A stretch of 55,349 nt of DNA, taken from Selenomonadaceae bacterium (GTDB lineage Bacteria > Bacillota > Negativicutes > Selenomonadales > Selenomonadaceae). The stretch spans positions 1-55,349 of the forward strand of contig JAFWWC010000025.1 in assembly GCA_017518105.1 (NCBI GenBank), given 5' to 3'. Shown here piece after piece: positions 32,984 through 42,086 of this stretch. The translations under genes and the position numbers were made by a program. The notes under the pieces were generated by a model. That model was not told where the DNA came from and did not search any database. It was given only the letters and a program-made list of their open reading frames with translations. Every line of letters starts with the position of its first letter. The stretch's first letter is position 1.

Positions 32984-34222
32984 TTATCCGAGCCGAGCCT
33001 CCTGCTTAGTCAATGCCTCCTGCCAAACCGCTTTGAGCGGCACGGAATTTTTCTCGGCTAAGCGGCGGCAGTCCTCATATTCCGGCGTTATCGAAACTAT
33101 CTTGCCGTCGTACGCGCTGACTTTGCATTGAACTTCCCCAAAACTCGTCTCGACTTTTGCCATTTTCCGTACAGCCTCCACGCGCCGAGCAATCTCAAGC
33201 ACTCGCAAACCAATCGTCGTCGTCTCCTCAAAAATAATCTTTATGCAAAGCTCCTTGTGCTCCGCGTCGACCAATACGCTAAGCATATGCGCGGGTCGAT
33301 TCTTTTTCATGTAAATGGGCGTCGTCCACACGTCCAAAGCCCCCGCCTTGAATAGCCGCTCGTAAAGCCAGCCGTATATCTGCGGATTCATGTCGTCGAT
33401 ATTCGCCTCAAGCTTTAGCAAGTGTCGTTCGCCGCGTCCGCCGAATTCCCCAAGGTAAATTCTCAAGACGTTCGGAATATCCAAATCCCATGTGCCAGCC
33501 CCGTATCCAATCTTCTCCGACGAAAAGTCTTCGGGCAAGTCCCTACTGTACTCGGCAAGGGCATTGACTATCGCCGCCCCCGTCGGAGTGGTCAACTCCT
33601 TTTCCGCGCCAAAATGATATGTCTTGAAACCTTGCAAAAGTTCAGCCGTCGCGGGCGCGGGTATCGGCATGAGACCATGAGCACACTTGACGAAGCCAGA
33701 GCCGGTGTTGATTCGCGAAACGAAAATCTTTTCCACGTCCAGATAATCAAGGCAAATCGCACAGCCCACAATGTCAACGATAGAATCAATCGCGCCGACC
33801 TCGTGGAAGGTCACCTCTTCGGCGGGGCGTTGATGAACCTTGCCTTCCGCCTTAGCAATCACAGAGAAAATCGCCAACGCACGAGTCTTAACCGCCGCAT
33901 TCAATGCCGAGCCGTCGATTATCTTCTTTATGTCGCCGAACGTGCGATGACTATGATTAATCGCGTGCTCGTGGCGGTGCAAGTGTCTGATGTTCGGGCG
34001 GTCAATCTCCGAATCAAAGCCCCTCGGCAGTTTGACATTGACATAAGCCGCGCCGATTCCGTTCTTGCTCACGTCCGCAATCTCAAGTTCAAACTCACGC
34101 GGCAAATTCAGCTTGTCGAGTTCAGCCCGCAAATATTTTTCGGGCACGCCCAACTGAAGACACGCCCCTAAAAACATGTTGCCGCTTATGCCCGACGCGC
34201 AGTCCAGATATATTGCCTTCAA
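32984..34222 (-). CDS. larC: Nickel-pincer cofactor nickel-insertion protein LarC
   Basis: A 412-residue full-length LarC, the CTP-dependent enzyme that inserts nickel into the pincer nucleotide of lactate racemase-type enzymes. Visible: YLDCASGISGNMFLGA at the start, a histidine-rich loop RHLHRHEHAINHSH near residues 79-92, VTFHEVGAIDSIVDIVG, LTTPTGAAIV, ANIDDMNPQIYGWL and a C-terminal IGLRVLEIARR. In L. plantarum larC needs a programmed frameshift; here it is one frame. TTG 34222 follows GGAGGG. larA and larB are not in the window. Confidence 0.92.
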   Translation of the reverse strand: MKAIYLDCASGISGNMFLGACLQLGVPEKYLRAELDKLNLPREFELEIADVSKNGIGAAYVNVKLPRGFDSEIDRPNIRHLHRHEHAINHSHRTFGDIKKIIDGSALNAAVKTRALAIFSVIAKAEGKVHQRPAEEVTFHEVGAIDSIVDIVGCAICLDYLDVEKIFVSRINTGSGFVKCAHGLMPIPAPATAELLQGFKTYHFGAEKELTTPTGAAIVNALAEYSRDLPEDFSSEKIGYGAGTWDLDIPNVLRIYLGEFGGRGERHLLKLEANIDDMNPQIYGWLYERLFKAGALDVWTTPIYMKKNRPAHMLSVLVDAEHKELCIKIIFEETTTIGLRVLEIARRVEAVRKMAKVETSFGEVQCKVSAYDGKIVSITPEYEDCRRLAEKNSVPLKAVWQEALTKQEARLG

Positions 34223-34234
34223 TAAAAGCCCTCC

Positions 34235-35110
34235 TCAGTTCGGGTCAAAGGTAATCGTCTCAAGAATTTTATCGCGGCGAGCCTTCGACTTAGCAAAGTA
34301 ATCGTGAATGGCTTGTCGGTCATGCCGTTCAATCGCCGTGATGACGTTGCCTAAAATGTCTTGCAGGTCGCGTAGGTGATTGGCAATGGCGTCGCCGTTC
34401 GTCATGCAAATATCAGCCCACATATCAGCGTTTGAACTGGCAATGCGCGTCGTGTCCTTGAAACCGCCGCCGACGAGCTTTAGGCAAGAGTCAAGGTCGT
34501 TGCCCGCGTCGTTCAGGAGAGTAACAAGAGCCGCCGCCGTCAGATGTGGCACGTGACTTATAATCGAGGCGCAGCGGTCGTGCTTAGCAATGTCAATCTC
34601 CAAGAAGTCGGCTTCCGTGAGTTTCAGAACGCTCATCAACTTATCTTTAGCCTCCGGCGGTGCGCTCGTGCCCTCGGCTATGACATAAGCCTTGCCCTTG
34701 AACAGATTTTTATCCGCCACTTCGACGCCAGATTTTTCCTTGCCGGTCATGGGGTGCCCTGCGATGTAAAAAATGTCGGGCGGCAAAATCTTTCGGAGTT
34801 CCTGCCAGATAAACTGTTTGGTTGAGCCGGCGTCCGTCAAGATTGCTCCAGACTTCAGGAACGGCAGAATCTTTTTGACCATAGGGACGATTTGCAGGAC
34901 GGGCGGACTTAAGAAGATGATGTCAGCGTCCTCGACGACCTCTTGCAAGTTCGATGTCGCCAAATCGACTGCACCGAGTTCCATTGCCCGCCGCATTGAT
35001 TTTTCCGTTCGACAAAGCCCCGTTATATAAACGCCGTCGCCGAGTTTGTCCTTCAAGCACAAGCCGAGCGAGCCGCCAATTAACCCCACGCCGATTATCG
35101 CAATCTTCAT
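34235..35110 (-). CDS. tyrA: Prephenate dehydrogenase
   Basis: A 291-residue NAD-dependent enzyme converting prephenate to 4-hydroxyphenylpyruvate (tyrosine branch). NAD-binding GVGLIGGSLG at residues 7-16, TDAGSTKQFIW, and the catalytic histidine in AGHPMTGKEKSGVE. There is no ACT domain, so it is a short form. The open frame extends upstream, but ATG 35110 overlapping the aroF stop (ATGA) is the clear start. Confidence 0.95.
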   Translation of the reverse strand: MKIAIIGVGLIGGSLGLCLKDKLGDGVYITGLCRTEKSMRRAMELGAVDLATSNLQEVVEDADIIFLSPPVLQIVPMVKKILPFLKSGAILTDAGSTKQFIWQELRKILPPDIFYIAGHPMTGKEKSGVEVADKNLFKGKAYVIAEGTSAPPEAKDKLMSVLKLTEADFLEIDIAKHDRCASIISHVPHLTAAALVTLLNDAGNDLDSCLKLVGGGFKDTTRIASSNADMWADICMTNGDAIANHLRDLQDILGNVITAIERHDRQAIHDYFAKSKARRDKILETITFDPN

Positions 35111-36120
35111 AGCGAACGCCCCATAACTTTTGCAATGCCGCCGAGACTCGACATTAAATCTTTGAAGGCTTCGGGCGTCAACGATTGGTCGCCGTCTGAA
35201 AGTGCCTTCTCTGGATTGGGATGCACTTCGATTATCAAACCATCGGCTCCAGCGGCGATTGCGGCTCGTGCCATTGGCGCAACCATTTTCCAACGTCCAG
35301 TTCCGTGCGACGGGTCTACGATGATTGGCAGATGTGATAGCTCCTTGACCGCCGCCACCGCTGACAAGTCCAGAGTATTGCGCGTGAACGTCTCATAAGT
35401 CCGAATTCCTCGTTCGCAGAAGATAACCTGTTCATTGCCGCCGCTCATGATGTATTCCGCCGCGTTTAGCCATTCCGAAATTGTCGCCGACAGTCCACGC
35501 TTTAGCATGACGGGCTTTGAACATTTGCCGAGGGCTTTAAGCATTTGGAAGTTCTGCATATTCCGTGCGCCGACTTGCAGAATATCCGCGTACTTGCAGA
35601 AAAGGCTGATGTCGTCCTTGTCAACAATCTCCGTAACAACCCGCAGATTAAATTCGTCCGCGACCTTGCGTAGAAGGTTCAATCCCTCCTCGCCGAGCCC
35701 TTGGAAGTCGTAAGGCGATGTCCTCGGCTTGAAGGCTCCGCCGCGTAAAAATTTCGCCCCGCAAGCTTTGACTGCAGAGGCCGCCTCGCGCAGTTGCTCC
35801 AGACTTTCAACGGCGCACGGACCCGCCATGACGATTATTTCATCGCCGCCAATCTTCACGCCGCCCGCGTCGATTATCGTATCTTCCGGGTGAAAGTCGC
35901 GGCTGACGAGTTTATATTTCTCCGTTATGCGAACGGTCTTTTCGACGCCCGCCATCATCTGCAGTTCCAGATTGGCAATAGTCTTCTTGTCGCCGATGAC
36001 GCCGACGATTGTGACTTCTTCGCCCTTGGAAAGGTGGGTGCGCAATCCCGACGCCTCAATTTTCTTGACGACCGCCGCTAAGTTCTCTTGTGTGGCTCCG
36101 CGTTTCATTACTACTATCAT
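35107..36120 (-). CDS. aroF: 3-deoxy-7-phosphoheptulonate synthase (DAHP synthase)
   Basis: A 337-residue type I-beta DAHP synthase, the first step of aromatic amino acid synthesis. A ferredoxin-like N-terminal domain (residues 1-70) carries feedback control in such enzymes. The barrel shows [47 protein letters not shown] and DPSHGTGR. It is translationally coupled to tyrA. Confidence 0.96.
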   Translation of the reverse strand: MIVVMKRGATQENLAAVVKKIEASGLRTHLSKGEEVTIVGVIGDKKTIANLELQMMAGVEKTVRITEKYKLVSRDFHPEDTIIDAGGVKIGGDEIIVMAGPCAVESLEQLREAASAVKACGAKFLRGGAFKPRTSPYDFQGLGEEGLNLLRKVADEFNLRVVTEIVDKDDISLFCKYADILQVGARNMQNFQMLKALGKCSKPVMLKRGLSATISEWLNAAEYIMSGGNEQVIFCERGIRTYETFTRNTLDLSAVAAVKELSHLPIIVDPSHGTGRWKMVAPMARAAIAAGADGLIIEVHPNPEKALSDGDQSLTPEAFKDLMSSLGGIAKVMGRSL

Positions 36121-36144
36121 AAAAAATTCCTCCTTGCGCCGCGC

Positions 36145-36173
36145 AGTTTATCACGCGCCGAAACTTTTTACAA
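36145..36173 (-). promoter_or_regulatory. Promoter of aroF-tyrA
   Basis: On the minus strand TTGTAA (36173-36168), 17 bases, TAAACT (36150-36145). It lies back to back with the promoter of the plus-strand unit at 36186. Confidence 0.6.
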
Positions 36174-36185
36174 CAGCGAATTTCC

Positions 36186-36214
36186 TTGACACTGCCCGCC
36201 GCTTGTTATATATT
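36186..36214 (+). promoter_or_regulatory. Promoter of the cell-wall turnover unit
   Basis: TTGACA (36186-36191), 17 bases, TATATT (36209-36214), 38 bases before the first start codon; a near-consensus sigma-A promoter. Confidence 0.8.
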
Positions 36215-36251
36215 AGCCCAAATGAAATTTGACTGAAAGGAGCGTAGACTA

Positions 36252-37079
36252 ATGAAAAAATTTTTGGTAGCAATGGTTATGCTCCTTGTGGCGGCGGCGG
36301 GGTTCGTTTATTGGTTGTTTGCACGGGCGGCAGACGGCGTGCCGATTCTGGTTTATCACCGCGTGAGCGACACCGACACCAACCTGACGACGTTAAAGGT
36401 CGCTGACTTCGAGGCGCAGTTAAAGTATCTGGTGGACAACGGCTATCATGTCATTACACCTGACGACTTGCTTGACGCCTGGGAGACGGGAAAGCCTCTG
36501 CCCGATAAGCCGATTGTGCTAACCTTCGACGACGGGCACGAAGACATTTATAAAAACGTCTTCCCGCTCCTGCAAAAGTACAACATGCGGGCGACGGTCT
36601 TTATCGTCACTGACCATATCGGCATGAAGGATTATCTGTCGTGGGATTTCGTGCGGGCGTTGCAGGCGGGCGGCTACATGGACTTTGAAAGCCACACCAT
36701 GACTTACAAGGACTTGACCACGCTAAAGGGCGATAAACTCTGGAATGAAATTTACGGCTCGAAGCAGGCGATTGAGTGGGCGTTAAAGAAGCCCGCCAAG
36801 TTCATAGCTTACCCCGAAGGCAAATACACTCTCGACGCCGAAGACACGTCTAAGGAGGTCGGGTTCCGCGCCGGATTCATCGAAGACTACGGACTTGCAA
36901 CCAACGATTCAAACAGCTACGTCTTAACTAGGATTCCCGTCCTCGGTAGCAATTCGCATACGCTACTTAGGTTTCAGCTTAGGTTAAAGGGTTCGCCAAT
37001 CTTCGCGCCGCTCCACCGATTCAAAATGGACATAGCCGAGGGTAATCCTGAAGTTGCCGACTTGATATTCATTCCCTGA
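36252..37079 (+). CDS. Membrane-anchored polysaccharide deacetylase-like (NodB) protein
   Basis: A 275-residue protein with an N-terminal anchor/signal (FLVAMVMLLVAAAGFVYWLF) and a NodB domain: ILVYHRVSD, the catalytic-base motif LTFDDGHEDIY, ATVFIVTDHIG, and ESHTMTYKDL. The last should be HxxxH for the metal, but the second histidine is a tyrosine. YPEGKY and a C-terminal part follow. It may deacetylate envelope polysaccharide or have lost activity. It lies 9 bases before murQ. Confidence 0.88.
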   Translation: MKKFLVAMVMLLVAAAGFVYWLFARAADGVPILVYHRVSDTDTNLTTLKVADFEAQLKYLVDNGYHVITPDDLLDAWETGKPLPDKPIVLTFDDGHEDIYKNVFPLLQKYNMRATVFIVTDHIGMKDYLSWDFVRALQAGGYMDFESHTMTYKDLTTLKGDKLWNEIYGSKQAIEWALKKPAKFIAYPEGKYTLDAEDTSKEVGFRAGFIEDYGLATNDSNSYVLTRIPVLGSNSHTLLRFQLRLKGSPIFAPLHRFKMDIAEGNPEVADLIFIP

Positions 37080-37088
37080 GGTGACGAC

Positions 37089-37835
37089 ATGGAAAATTTT
37101 TCTGAACTGACAACGGAAAAGGTAAATCCCGCGACGGCTCACATTGACGAATGCACGACGCTTGAGATGGTTAAGCTCATCAACGACGAGGATAAAAAGG
37201 TTGCGGCGGCTGTCGAAGGTGTCTTGCCCGAAGTCGCTAAAGCGGTCGAGGCGATTGCCGAAAGTTTTTTACGCGGCGGCAGATTGTTTTACATAGGCGC
37301 GGGGACTTCAGGTCGGCTCGGAGTGCTTGACGCTTCAGAGTGTCCGCCGACCTTCGGAGTTAAGCCCGATATGGTGCAAGGGCTGATTGCGGGCGGCGAA
37401 GGTGCGCTGATTCATGCCGTCGAGGGCGCGGAGGATAACTTCAACCTTGCCGCAGAGGATTTAACTAGTCGCAACTTCTGCGCGGCGGATGTTCTGGTTG
37501 GAATCACGGCATCTGGCAGGACGCCTTACGTCTTAGGCGGCGTCGACTTCGCTAAGAAACTCGGCGCGATAACCGTTGGCGTCTCGTGCGTGGAAGAGTC
37601 TGCTTTGGCTAAGGTCGTCGACATTGCGATAACGCCCGTGACTGGCGCGGAGGCTTTGACGGGTTCAACACGCATGAAGGCGGGCACTGCTACCAAAATG
37701 GTTCTCAACATGCTAACGACCGCCGCAATGATTAAAATCGGCAAGGTGCGCGGCAATCTTATGGTTTGCGTGCAAGCGACCAATGATAAGCTCCGCGACC
37801 GTATCAAACGAATTAACGCTATGATTGGCACGTAA
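37089..37835 (+). CDS. murQ: N-acetylmuramic acid 6-phosphate etherase, C-terminally short
   Basis: A 248-residue SIS-domain enzyme that splits MurNAc-6-P into GlcNAc-6-P and D-lactate. [56 protein letters not shown] and [19 protein letters not shown] are all present. Typical MurQ is about 300 residues; this one stops after RINAMIGT and lacks the helical C-terminal domain of about 50 residues. mupG follows 27 bases on. Confidence 0.92.
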   Translation: MENFSELTTEKVNPATAHIDECTTLEMVKLINDEDKKVAAAVEGVLPEVAKAVEAIAESFLRGGRLFYIGAGTSGRLGVLDASECPPTFGVKPDMVQGLIAGGEGALIHAVEGAEDNFNLAAEDLTSRNFCAADVLVGITASGRTPYVLGGVDFAKKLGAITVGVSCVEESALAKVVDIAITPVTGAEALTGSTRMKAGTATKMVLNMLTTAAMIKIGKVRGNLMVCVQATNDKLRDRIKRINAMIGT

Positions 37836-37862
37836 ACTTTTCTCGCCAAAGGAGATTTTGTT

Positions 37863-38909
37863 ATGCAGAACGGAATATCGATTTACGCAGGGCTGGACTA
37901 CGACAGCGAGGCAAATCTTTCGCTGATTGATTCGGCGGCGGCTCTGGGCTTCAAGCGTCTTTTTACCTCCGTGCAGATTCCCGAAACGTCAGCGGCTGAA
38001 ACTTTTCAAGAGGACCTGGAAGACATCTTAGCGACGGCGGTAATCAACGGCTTTGAAATTATCCTAGACGTGAACGCCAAAAACTTTTCGCAATACGACA
38101 TGGACGGAATAACCCTCCGCCTAGACGACGGCTTCACGTCCGAACAAGTCGCCGAGCTTAGTCGCAAGCGCAAGATTCAACTCAACGCCTCCACCGTCAC
38201 CGAAGAACTTTTGGACGCCCTGATAGAACGCAAAGCGGACTTTAAAAACATCACCGCACTACACAACTTTTATCCGCACCCGTGGACGGGACTTGATACT
38301 TACTTCTTCGACAATCAAAATCGTATCTTGCACGACTTAGGGATTGAGGTTGGGGCGTTCGTGCCGAGCAAAGACGGCAAAAGGCGTCTTCCCCTGCAAG
38401 AAGGACTTCCGACCCTAGAAGACTGCCGCAACTTTTCAACGGACTTATCAGCGAGATTCTTAGCGGCTTTGGGCGTCGACTTTATCATTATCGGCGACGG
38501 GCAACCTACCCAAGAAGAGTTGCAAGCAGTCGCGACGGTTCAAAAAGATGAAGTCATCTTCCAAGCCGAACTCCTTAGCAATGACTTGATAACAACGGAA
38601 ATTCTTAGTCGCACGTTCACGCGCCGCAAAGACGTAGCCAAGTCTGTGATTCGTGCCGTGGAGGGTCGCCAATACCTTAAGGAGACCGGCGAAAAGATTC
38701 CGCCTGAAGAACCTTCGATTCAACGTAGCTTCGGGGACGTGACGATTGACAACGAAAACTTCGGACGATATGCGGGCGAAGTTCAGATAATCCAAGATGT
38801 GCTGCCTGCCGACGGGCGCGTTAATATCGCAGCGCACATTCTCGACGAAGAAATTTTCTTAACGGGCTACCTTAAGCCGGGTCAGAGGTTTTCGTTCAAG
38901 TTCATTTAA
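37863..38909 (+). CDS. mupG: MupG-family 6-phospho-N-acetylmuramidase (DUF871)
   Basis: A 348-residue protein of the DUF871/MupG family: TIM barrel (SIYAGLDYDSEANLSLIDSAAALGFKRLFTSVQIPE is split here only in part: SIYAGLD, FKRLFTSVQIPE), LHNFYPHPWTGLD near residue 136, and a C-terminal beta domain. MupG cleaves MurNAc-6-P-GlcNAc during wall recycling and supplies MurQ, which lies directly upstream. No PTS transporter gene is present in the unit. Confidence 0.87.
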   Translation: MQNGISIYAGLDYDSEANLSLIDSAAALGFKRLFTSVQIPETSAAETFQEDLEDILATAVINGFEIILDVNAKNFSQYDMDGITLRLDDGFTSEQVAELSRKRKIQLNASTVTEELLDALIERKADFKNITALHNFYPHPWTGLDTYFFDNQNRILHDLGIEVGAFVPSKDGKRRLPLQEGLPTLEDCRNFSTDLSARFLAALGVDFIIIGDGQPTQEELQAVATVQKDEVIFQAELLSNDLITTEILSRTFTRRKDVAKSVIRAVEGRQYLKETGEKIPPEEPSIQRSFGDVTIDNENFGRYAGEVQIIQDVLPADGRVNIAAHILDEEIFLTGYLKPGQRFSFKFI

Positions 38910-38941
38910 CTTCCTTGAATCAAGTATTGGAGGTTGATGCG

Positions 38942-39691
38942 ATGAAGTTTAAAACAGCAATCACCGCCGCCGCAATCGTGACACTGCTAAGCGGCACGGC
39001 TCTAGCGTCGCCGACCCTCTCTAGAAACTCTCGCGGCAATGACGTGCTGACCTTGCAGAAGAAACTTTATCTAATCGGCTACGACATCACCGAGCTTGAC
39101 GGGGTTTACGGCACCGAGACCGAACGAGCAGTCGCCGCCTTCCAACACGATAACAAAATCAGCGTAACGGGCATTGTCACTAACGTCACGTGGCGAGCGT
39201 TGAAGAAGGCTAAGGAAAAGAAAGGACGACGCTTGCCCGACCTAAAAGTCACCGCCGCAGACGTGGACACCAGCAAGACAACGACGCTTGCTCCTTATGG
39301 CAAAGTCTTTATCAGCGGCAATCAAGGTAAGCAAATCGTCTCGACGGCTCAGCGTTTCATAGGGACGCCTTACGTCTTCGGCGGCACAACTCCTTCTGGC
39401 TTTGACTGCTCAGGGCTTCTGCAATACGTCTTCAAAATGCACGGCGTGACGATTCCGCGCCTAGCTGACGAGCAATACAACTTGGGGCGAGCCGCTAAAC
39501 CTAATCAACTGACGACCGGCGACCTAGTCTTCTTCACGACGTATACGGCGGGCGTCTCTCATTGCGGGATTTATGTCGGCGACGGAAAATTCCTTCATGC
39601 CTCGTCAAGCAAGGGCGTGAAGATTGACAGCCTCGACAACGATTATTGGAAAGTGCGCTTCGTCGGGGCAAGGAAGGTGGTTAGCGATTAA
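38942..39691 (+). CDS. NlpC/P60 endopeptidase with peptidoglycan-binding domain
   Basis: A 249-residue secreted protein. Signal peptide (ITAAAIVTLLSGTALA), a PG_binding_1 domain at about residues 25-85 (GNDVLTLQKKLYLIGYD, DGVYGTETERAVAAFQ), and an NlpC/P60 domain with catalytic cysteine in GFDCSGLLQYV, histidine in VSHCGIYVG and a third polar residue in LHASSSKG. It would cut stem peptides in the wall. ATG 38942 follows GGAGGTTG; its stop overlaps the cbiH start by one base. Confidence 0.92.
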   Translation: MKFKTAITAAAIVTLLSGTALASPTLSRNSRGNDVLTLQKKLYLIGYDITELDGVYGTETERAVAAFQHDNKISVTGIVTNVTWRALKKAKEKKGRRLPDLKVTAADVDTSKTTTLAPYGKVFISGNQGKQIVSTAQRFIGTPYVFGGTTPSGFDCSGLLQYVFKMHGVTIPRLADEQYNLGRAAKPNQLTTGDLVFFTTYTAGVSHCGIYVGDGKFLHASSSKGVKIDSLDNDYWKVRFVGARKVVSD

Positions 39692-40449
39692 TGAGTAAAG
39701 TTTTTGTCGTCGGGATAGGACCGGGCGGCTTGGACGAGATGACACCGCGTGCACGTCGGGCAATCGAATCCGTCGAAGTCGTCGCGGGCTACAACACTTA
39801 CATTAAGCTCATTGAAAACATCATAAGCGACAAGAAAATAATCGGGCGAGCAATGATGCAGGAGGTCGAACGCTGCCAACTAGCTATTGCGGAGGCTTTA
39901 AGCGGTCGCAACGTGGCAGTTGTTTCCAGTGGCGATGCCGGCGTCTACGGTATGGCGGGTCTCGTCCTTGAAATGATTCTTGACTTGCCCAAAAACAAGC
40001 GTCCGCACTTTGAAATTATCGCGGGCGTCAGTGCAGTCAATGCGGCGGCGGCGATCCTAGGTGCGCCTCTCATGAACGATTTTGCAATTATAAGTTTAAG
40101 CGATTTAATGACGCCGTGGGAGCTTATCAAAAGGCGCGTAAGCTCGGCGGCGGCGGGTGATTTCGTTATCGCCCTTTATAACCCGAAAAGCAAACGCCGC
40201 GTTCAACAGCTCTCCGAAGTTCAAAGTATCTTGCTGGAGTTCCGCAAAAAAAATACGCCCGTCGGCATCGTGACTAATGCGGGACGCTCAGGCGAGACTA
40301 AAGTTATCTCGACGCTAGAAAATTTCACTCAAGAGGAAGTCAACATGTTTTCGCTAGTGATAATCGGCAATTCTCAAACCTTCGTCAAGGAAGGCTTCAT
40401 GATAACGCCGCGAGGCTATCAACTCAAAGGGGAAATGATATGCGACTGA
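39691..40449 (+). CDS. cbiH: Precorrin-3B / cobalt-factor III C17-methyltransferase
   Basis: A 252-residue SAM-dependent methyltransferase of the corrin ring-contraction step (CobJ/CbiH). VVGIGPGGLDEMTPRARRAI, VAGYNTYIKLI, VSSGDAGVYGMAGLVLE and ALYNPKSKRR are family hallmarks. Start and stop overlap neighbours, so it is fully embedded in the operon. The anaerobic (cbi) route is assumed because cbiD is also present. Confidence 0.94.
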   Translation: MSKVFVVGIGPGGLDEMTPRARRAIESVEVVAGYNTYIKLIENIISDKKIIGRAMMQEVERCQLAIAEALSGRNVAVVSSGDAGVYGMAGLVLEMILDLPKNKRPHFEIIAGVSAVNAAAAILGAPLMNDFAIISLSDLMTPWELIKRRVSSAAAGDFVIALYNPKSKRRVQQLSEVQSILLEFRKKNTPVGIVTNAGRSGETKVISTLENFTQEEVNMFSLVIIGNSQTFVKEGFMITPRGYQLKGEMICD

Positions 40450-40997
40450 TTGTGGGCATGACGGGTGCTAGCGGCGTGGTCATTGCCGTGGAACTGCTAA
40501 GACGGCTAAAGGAGATTGAATCCGTCGAAACGCATTTAATCATCACCGAGGGCGCGGAACTCACCATACGAGACGAAACGAACTTCGACGTTTTCGAGAT
40601 ACGCCGCCTTGCCAATTTCGTTTACGACGTGAACCAAATGGACGCGTCGATTGCAAGCGGAAGTTTCCTCGTCGACGGAATGATAATCGTCCCGTGCACC
40701 ATGAAAACTTTGGCGGGCATTGCGTCTGGCTACTGCGAAAACCTTCTACTGCGGGCGGCGGACGTTTGCATTAAGGAGGGTCGCAAGCTCCTGCTCGTGC
40801 CGCGTGAAATGCCATTTAGCCGAATTCACCTGCGCAATATGAAAGAACTTGCCGACTGCGGAGCAATCATTATGCCGCCGGTCATGACGTTTTACAACAC
40901 GCCGCCCGACTTGCAAGCGCAGATCAATCACATCGTCAACAAAATCTTGCGGCTGTTCAATCTGCCAGACAATATGATTGAGTGGCACAAGCCATAA
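40440..40997 (+). CDS. ubiX: Flavin prenyltransferase UbiX
   Basis: A 185-residue flavoprotein that makes prenylated FMN for UbiD-type decarboxylases. GMTGASG at residues 6-12, IVPCTMKTLAGIASGYCENLLLRAADV and VPREMPFSRIHLRNM match UbiX. It overlaps cbiH by 10 bases and ends the unit. The UbiD-like partner is not in the window; a link to futalosine menaquinone synthesis (mqnC at 25033) is inferred. Confidence 0.95.
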   Translation: MRLIVGMTGASGVVIAVELLRRLKEIESVETHLIITEGAELTIRDETNFDVFEIRRLANFVYDVNQMDASIASGSFLVDGMIIVPCTMKTLAGIASGYCENLLLRAADVCIKEGRKLLLVPREMPFSRIHLRNMKELADCGAIIMPPVMTFYNTPPDLQAQINHIVNKILRLFNLPDNMIEWHKP

Positions 40998-41002
40998 AAA
41001 TT

Positions 41003-41034
41003 GCCGGAAGGTCAACGCGACCTCCCGGCTTTTT
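41003..41034 (+). terminator. Terminator after ubiX
   Basis: GCCGG-A-AGGTC (41003-41013) pairs with GACCT-C-CCGGC (41019-41029), followed by TTTTT. It closes the unit starting at 36186. Confidence 0.87.
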
Positions 41035-41048
41035 CTTTGCAAAGAATC

Positions 41049-41594
41049 TTAGAGAAGCTTTTCAATGTCTCCAGCGATTGCGGCGGGCGTGGTCGTCGGC
41101 TCAAACCGTGCAACAATTTCGCCCTCGCGGTCAATCAAAAACTTCGTGAAGTTCCACTTAATGCCGTCGCCCTCCAAGTATTCGGGGAAGTTCTTCTGCA
41201 AGGCGTCAAGCAACGGTTTGGCTACGGGGTGATTCATGTCGAAGCCCTCGAACTTTTTTTGCGCCGTAAGATATTTGAACAGCGGCTGAGCCGTCTCGCC
41301 GCGAACGTCCCCTTTAGCAAAAATCGGAAACGTCACGCCGTAATTGAGCTTGCAGAACTGCTGAACTTCATCGTTAGTGCCCGGCTCCTGTCCCGCGAAC
41401 TGATTGCACGGGAAGCCGAGAATCTCCAAGCCCTTGTCCTTGTACGTGTCGTAGAGTTTCTGCAGTTCGGCGAACTGTGGAGTAAAGCCGCACTTGCTAG
41501 CCGTGTTGACGATTAAAAGAACCTTGCCTTTGTAGTCCGCCAGCGATTTATCTTCGCCGCGCTTAGTCTTAACCGTGAAATCGTAAACGCTCAT
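41049..41594 (-). CDS. Glutathione peroxidase-family thiol peroxidase (Cys form)
   Basis: A 181-residue peroxidase. C35 in [11 protein letters not shown] replaces selenocysteine; [12 protein letters not shown] holds the conserved Gln and resolving-region cysteine, and [10 protein letters not shown] the Trp/Asn. Bacterial Cys-type enzymes usually take electrons from thioredoxin, consistent with trxB in the same cluster. It lies 11 bases after the glutaredoxin-like gene. Confidence 0.94.
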   Translation of the reverse strand: MSVYDFTVKTKRGEDKSLADYKGKVLLIVNTASKCGFTPQFAELQKLYDTYKDKGLEILGFPCNQFAGQEPGTNDEVQQFCKLNYGVTFPIFAKGDVRGETAQPLFKYLTAQKKFEGFDMNHPVAKPLLDALQKNFPEYLEGDGIKWNFTKFLIDREGEIVARFEPTTTPAAIAGDIEKLL

Positions 41595-41605
41595 GATAAT
41601 CCCCC

Positions 41606-41839
41606 TTAAGCCGAAGCGAGCAACTCATCAATCTTTTTCTTGTCGAAGCCGAGGACGTAGTGCACGCCGTCAATCGTCGTAACCGGAACCGTCAAGTCGC
41701 CCGAAATCTTCTGACACTCGGCGGCGGCCTCTTCGCTAAGCTCAATGTCGCGAGTTTCAAACTCAACGCCGCGTGCCTTTAGATAATTTTTGACTTTGTT
41801 GCACCAAGGGCAACTTTCAAACGAATAAACCTTTACCAA
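41606..41839 (-). CDS. Glutaredoxin-like protein (CPWC)
   Basis: A 77-residue protein with active site [10 protein letters not shown] and a [12 protein letters not shown] cis-proline region. The open frame extends upstream, but TTG 41839 lies 9 bases after AGGAGG and gives a start MVKVYS parallel to the next paralog. About half of the residues are shared with the adjacent CPYC protein. Confidence 0.85.
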   Translation of the reverse strand: MVKVYSFESCPWCNKVKNYLKARGVEFETRDIELSEEAAAECQKISGDLTVPVTTIDGVHYVLGFDKKKIDELLASA

Positions 41840-41852
41840 ATCAATCAACCTC

Positions 41853-42086
41853 CTATAAGCAAAGCAACTCTTCCAACGCCTCTTTATCGTAATCGATAAC
41901 GTAATGTTCGTTGTCAATCGTCGTGACGGGAACCGCCCAATCAATACCCGTAAGTTTCTTGCAAGCCTCGCGGGCGGCGGGGTCTTTCTCGATGTCCAAT
42001 TCCTCAAACTCAACATCTTTGGACTTCAGAAAACGTTTCACCTTTGCGCAATATGGGCAAGTCGCCGTTGTGTAGACCTTAACCAT
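41853..42086 (-). CDS. Glutaredoxin-like protein (CPYC)
   Basis: A 77-residue protein, MVKVYTTATCPYCAKVKRF, with AVPVTTIDNEHYV. Tandem paralog of the CPWC protein 13 bases away. It starts directly after the trxB stop, implying that the pair is reduced by the TrxB-like enzyme. Confidence 0.9.
   Translation of the reverse strand: MVKVYTTATCPYCAKVKRFLKSKDVEFEELDIEKDPAAREACKKLTGIDWAVPVTTIDNEHYVIDYDKEALEELLCL

Noticed and set aside
33422..34171. A 249-codon plus-strand frame
   Set aside because: Antisense of larC; no family features or ribosome site.
38910..39690. Cobalamin riboswitch ahead of cbiH, and likewise ahead of cbiD
   Set aside because: Both genes overlap or abut upstream coding sequence; there is no room and no B12-box-like sequence.
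41049..41594. Selenocysteine form of glutathione peroxidase
   Set aside because: The active-site codon encodes Cys (C35) and no in-frame TGA is present.
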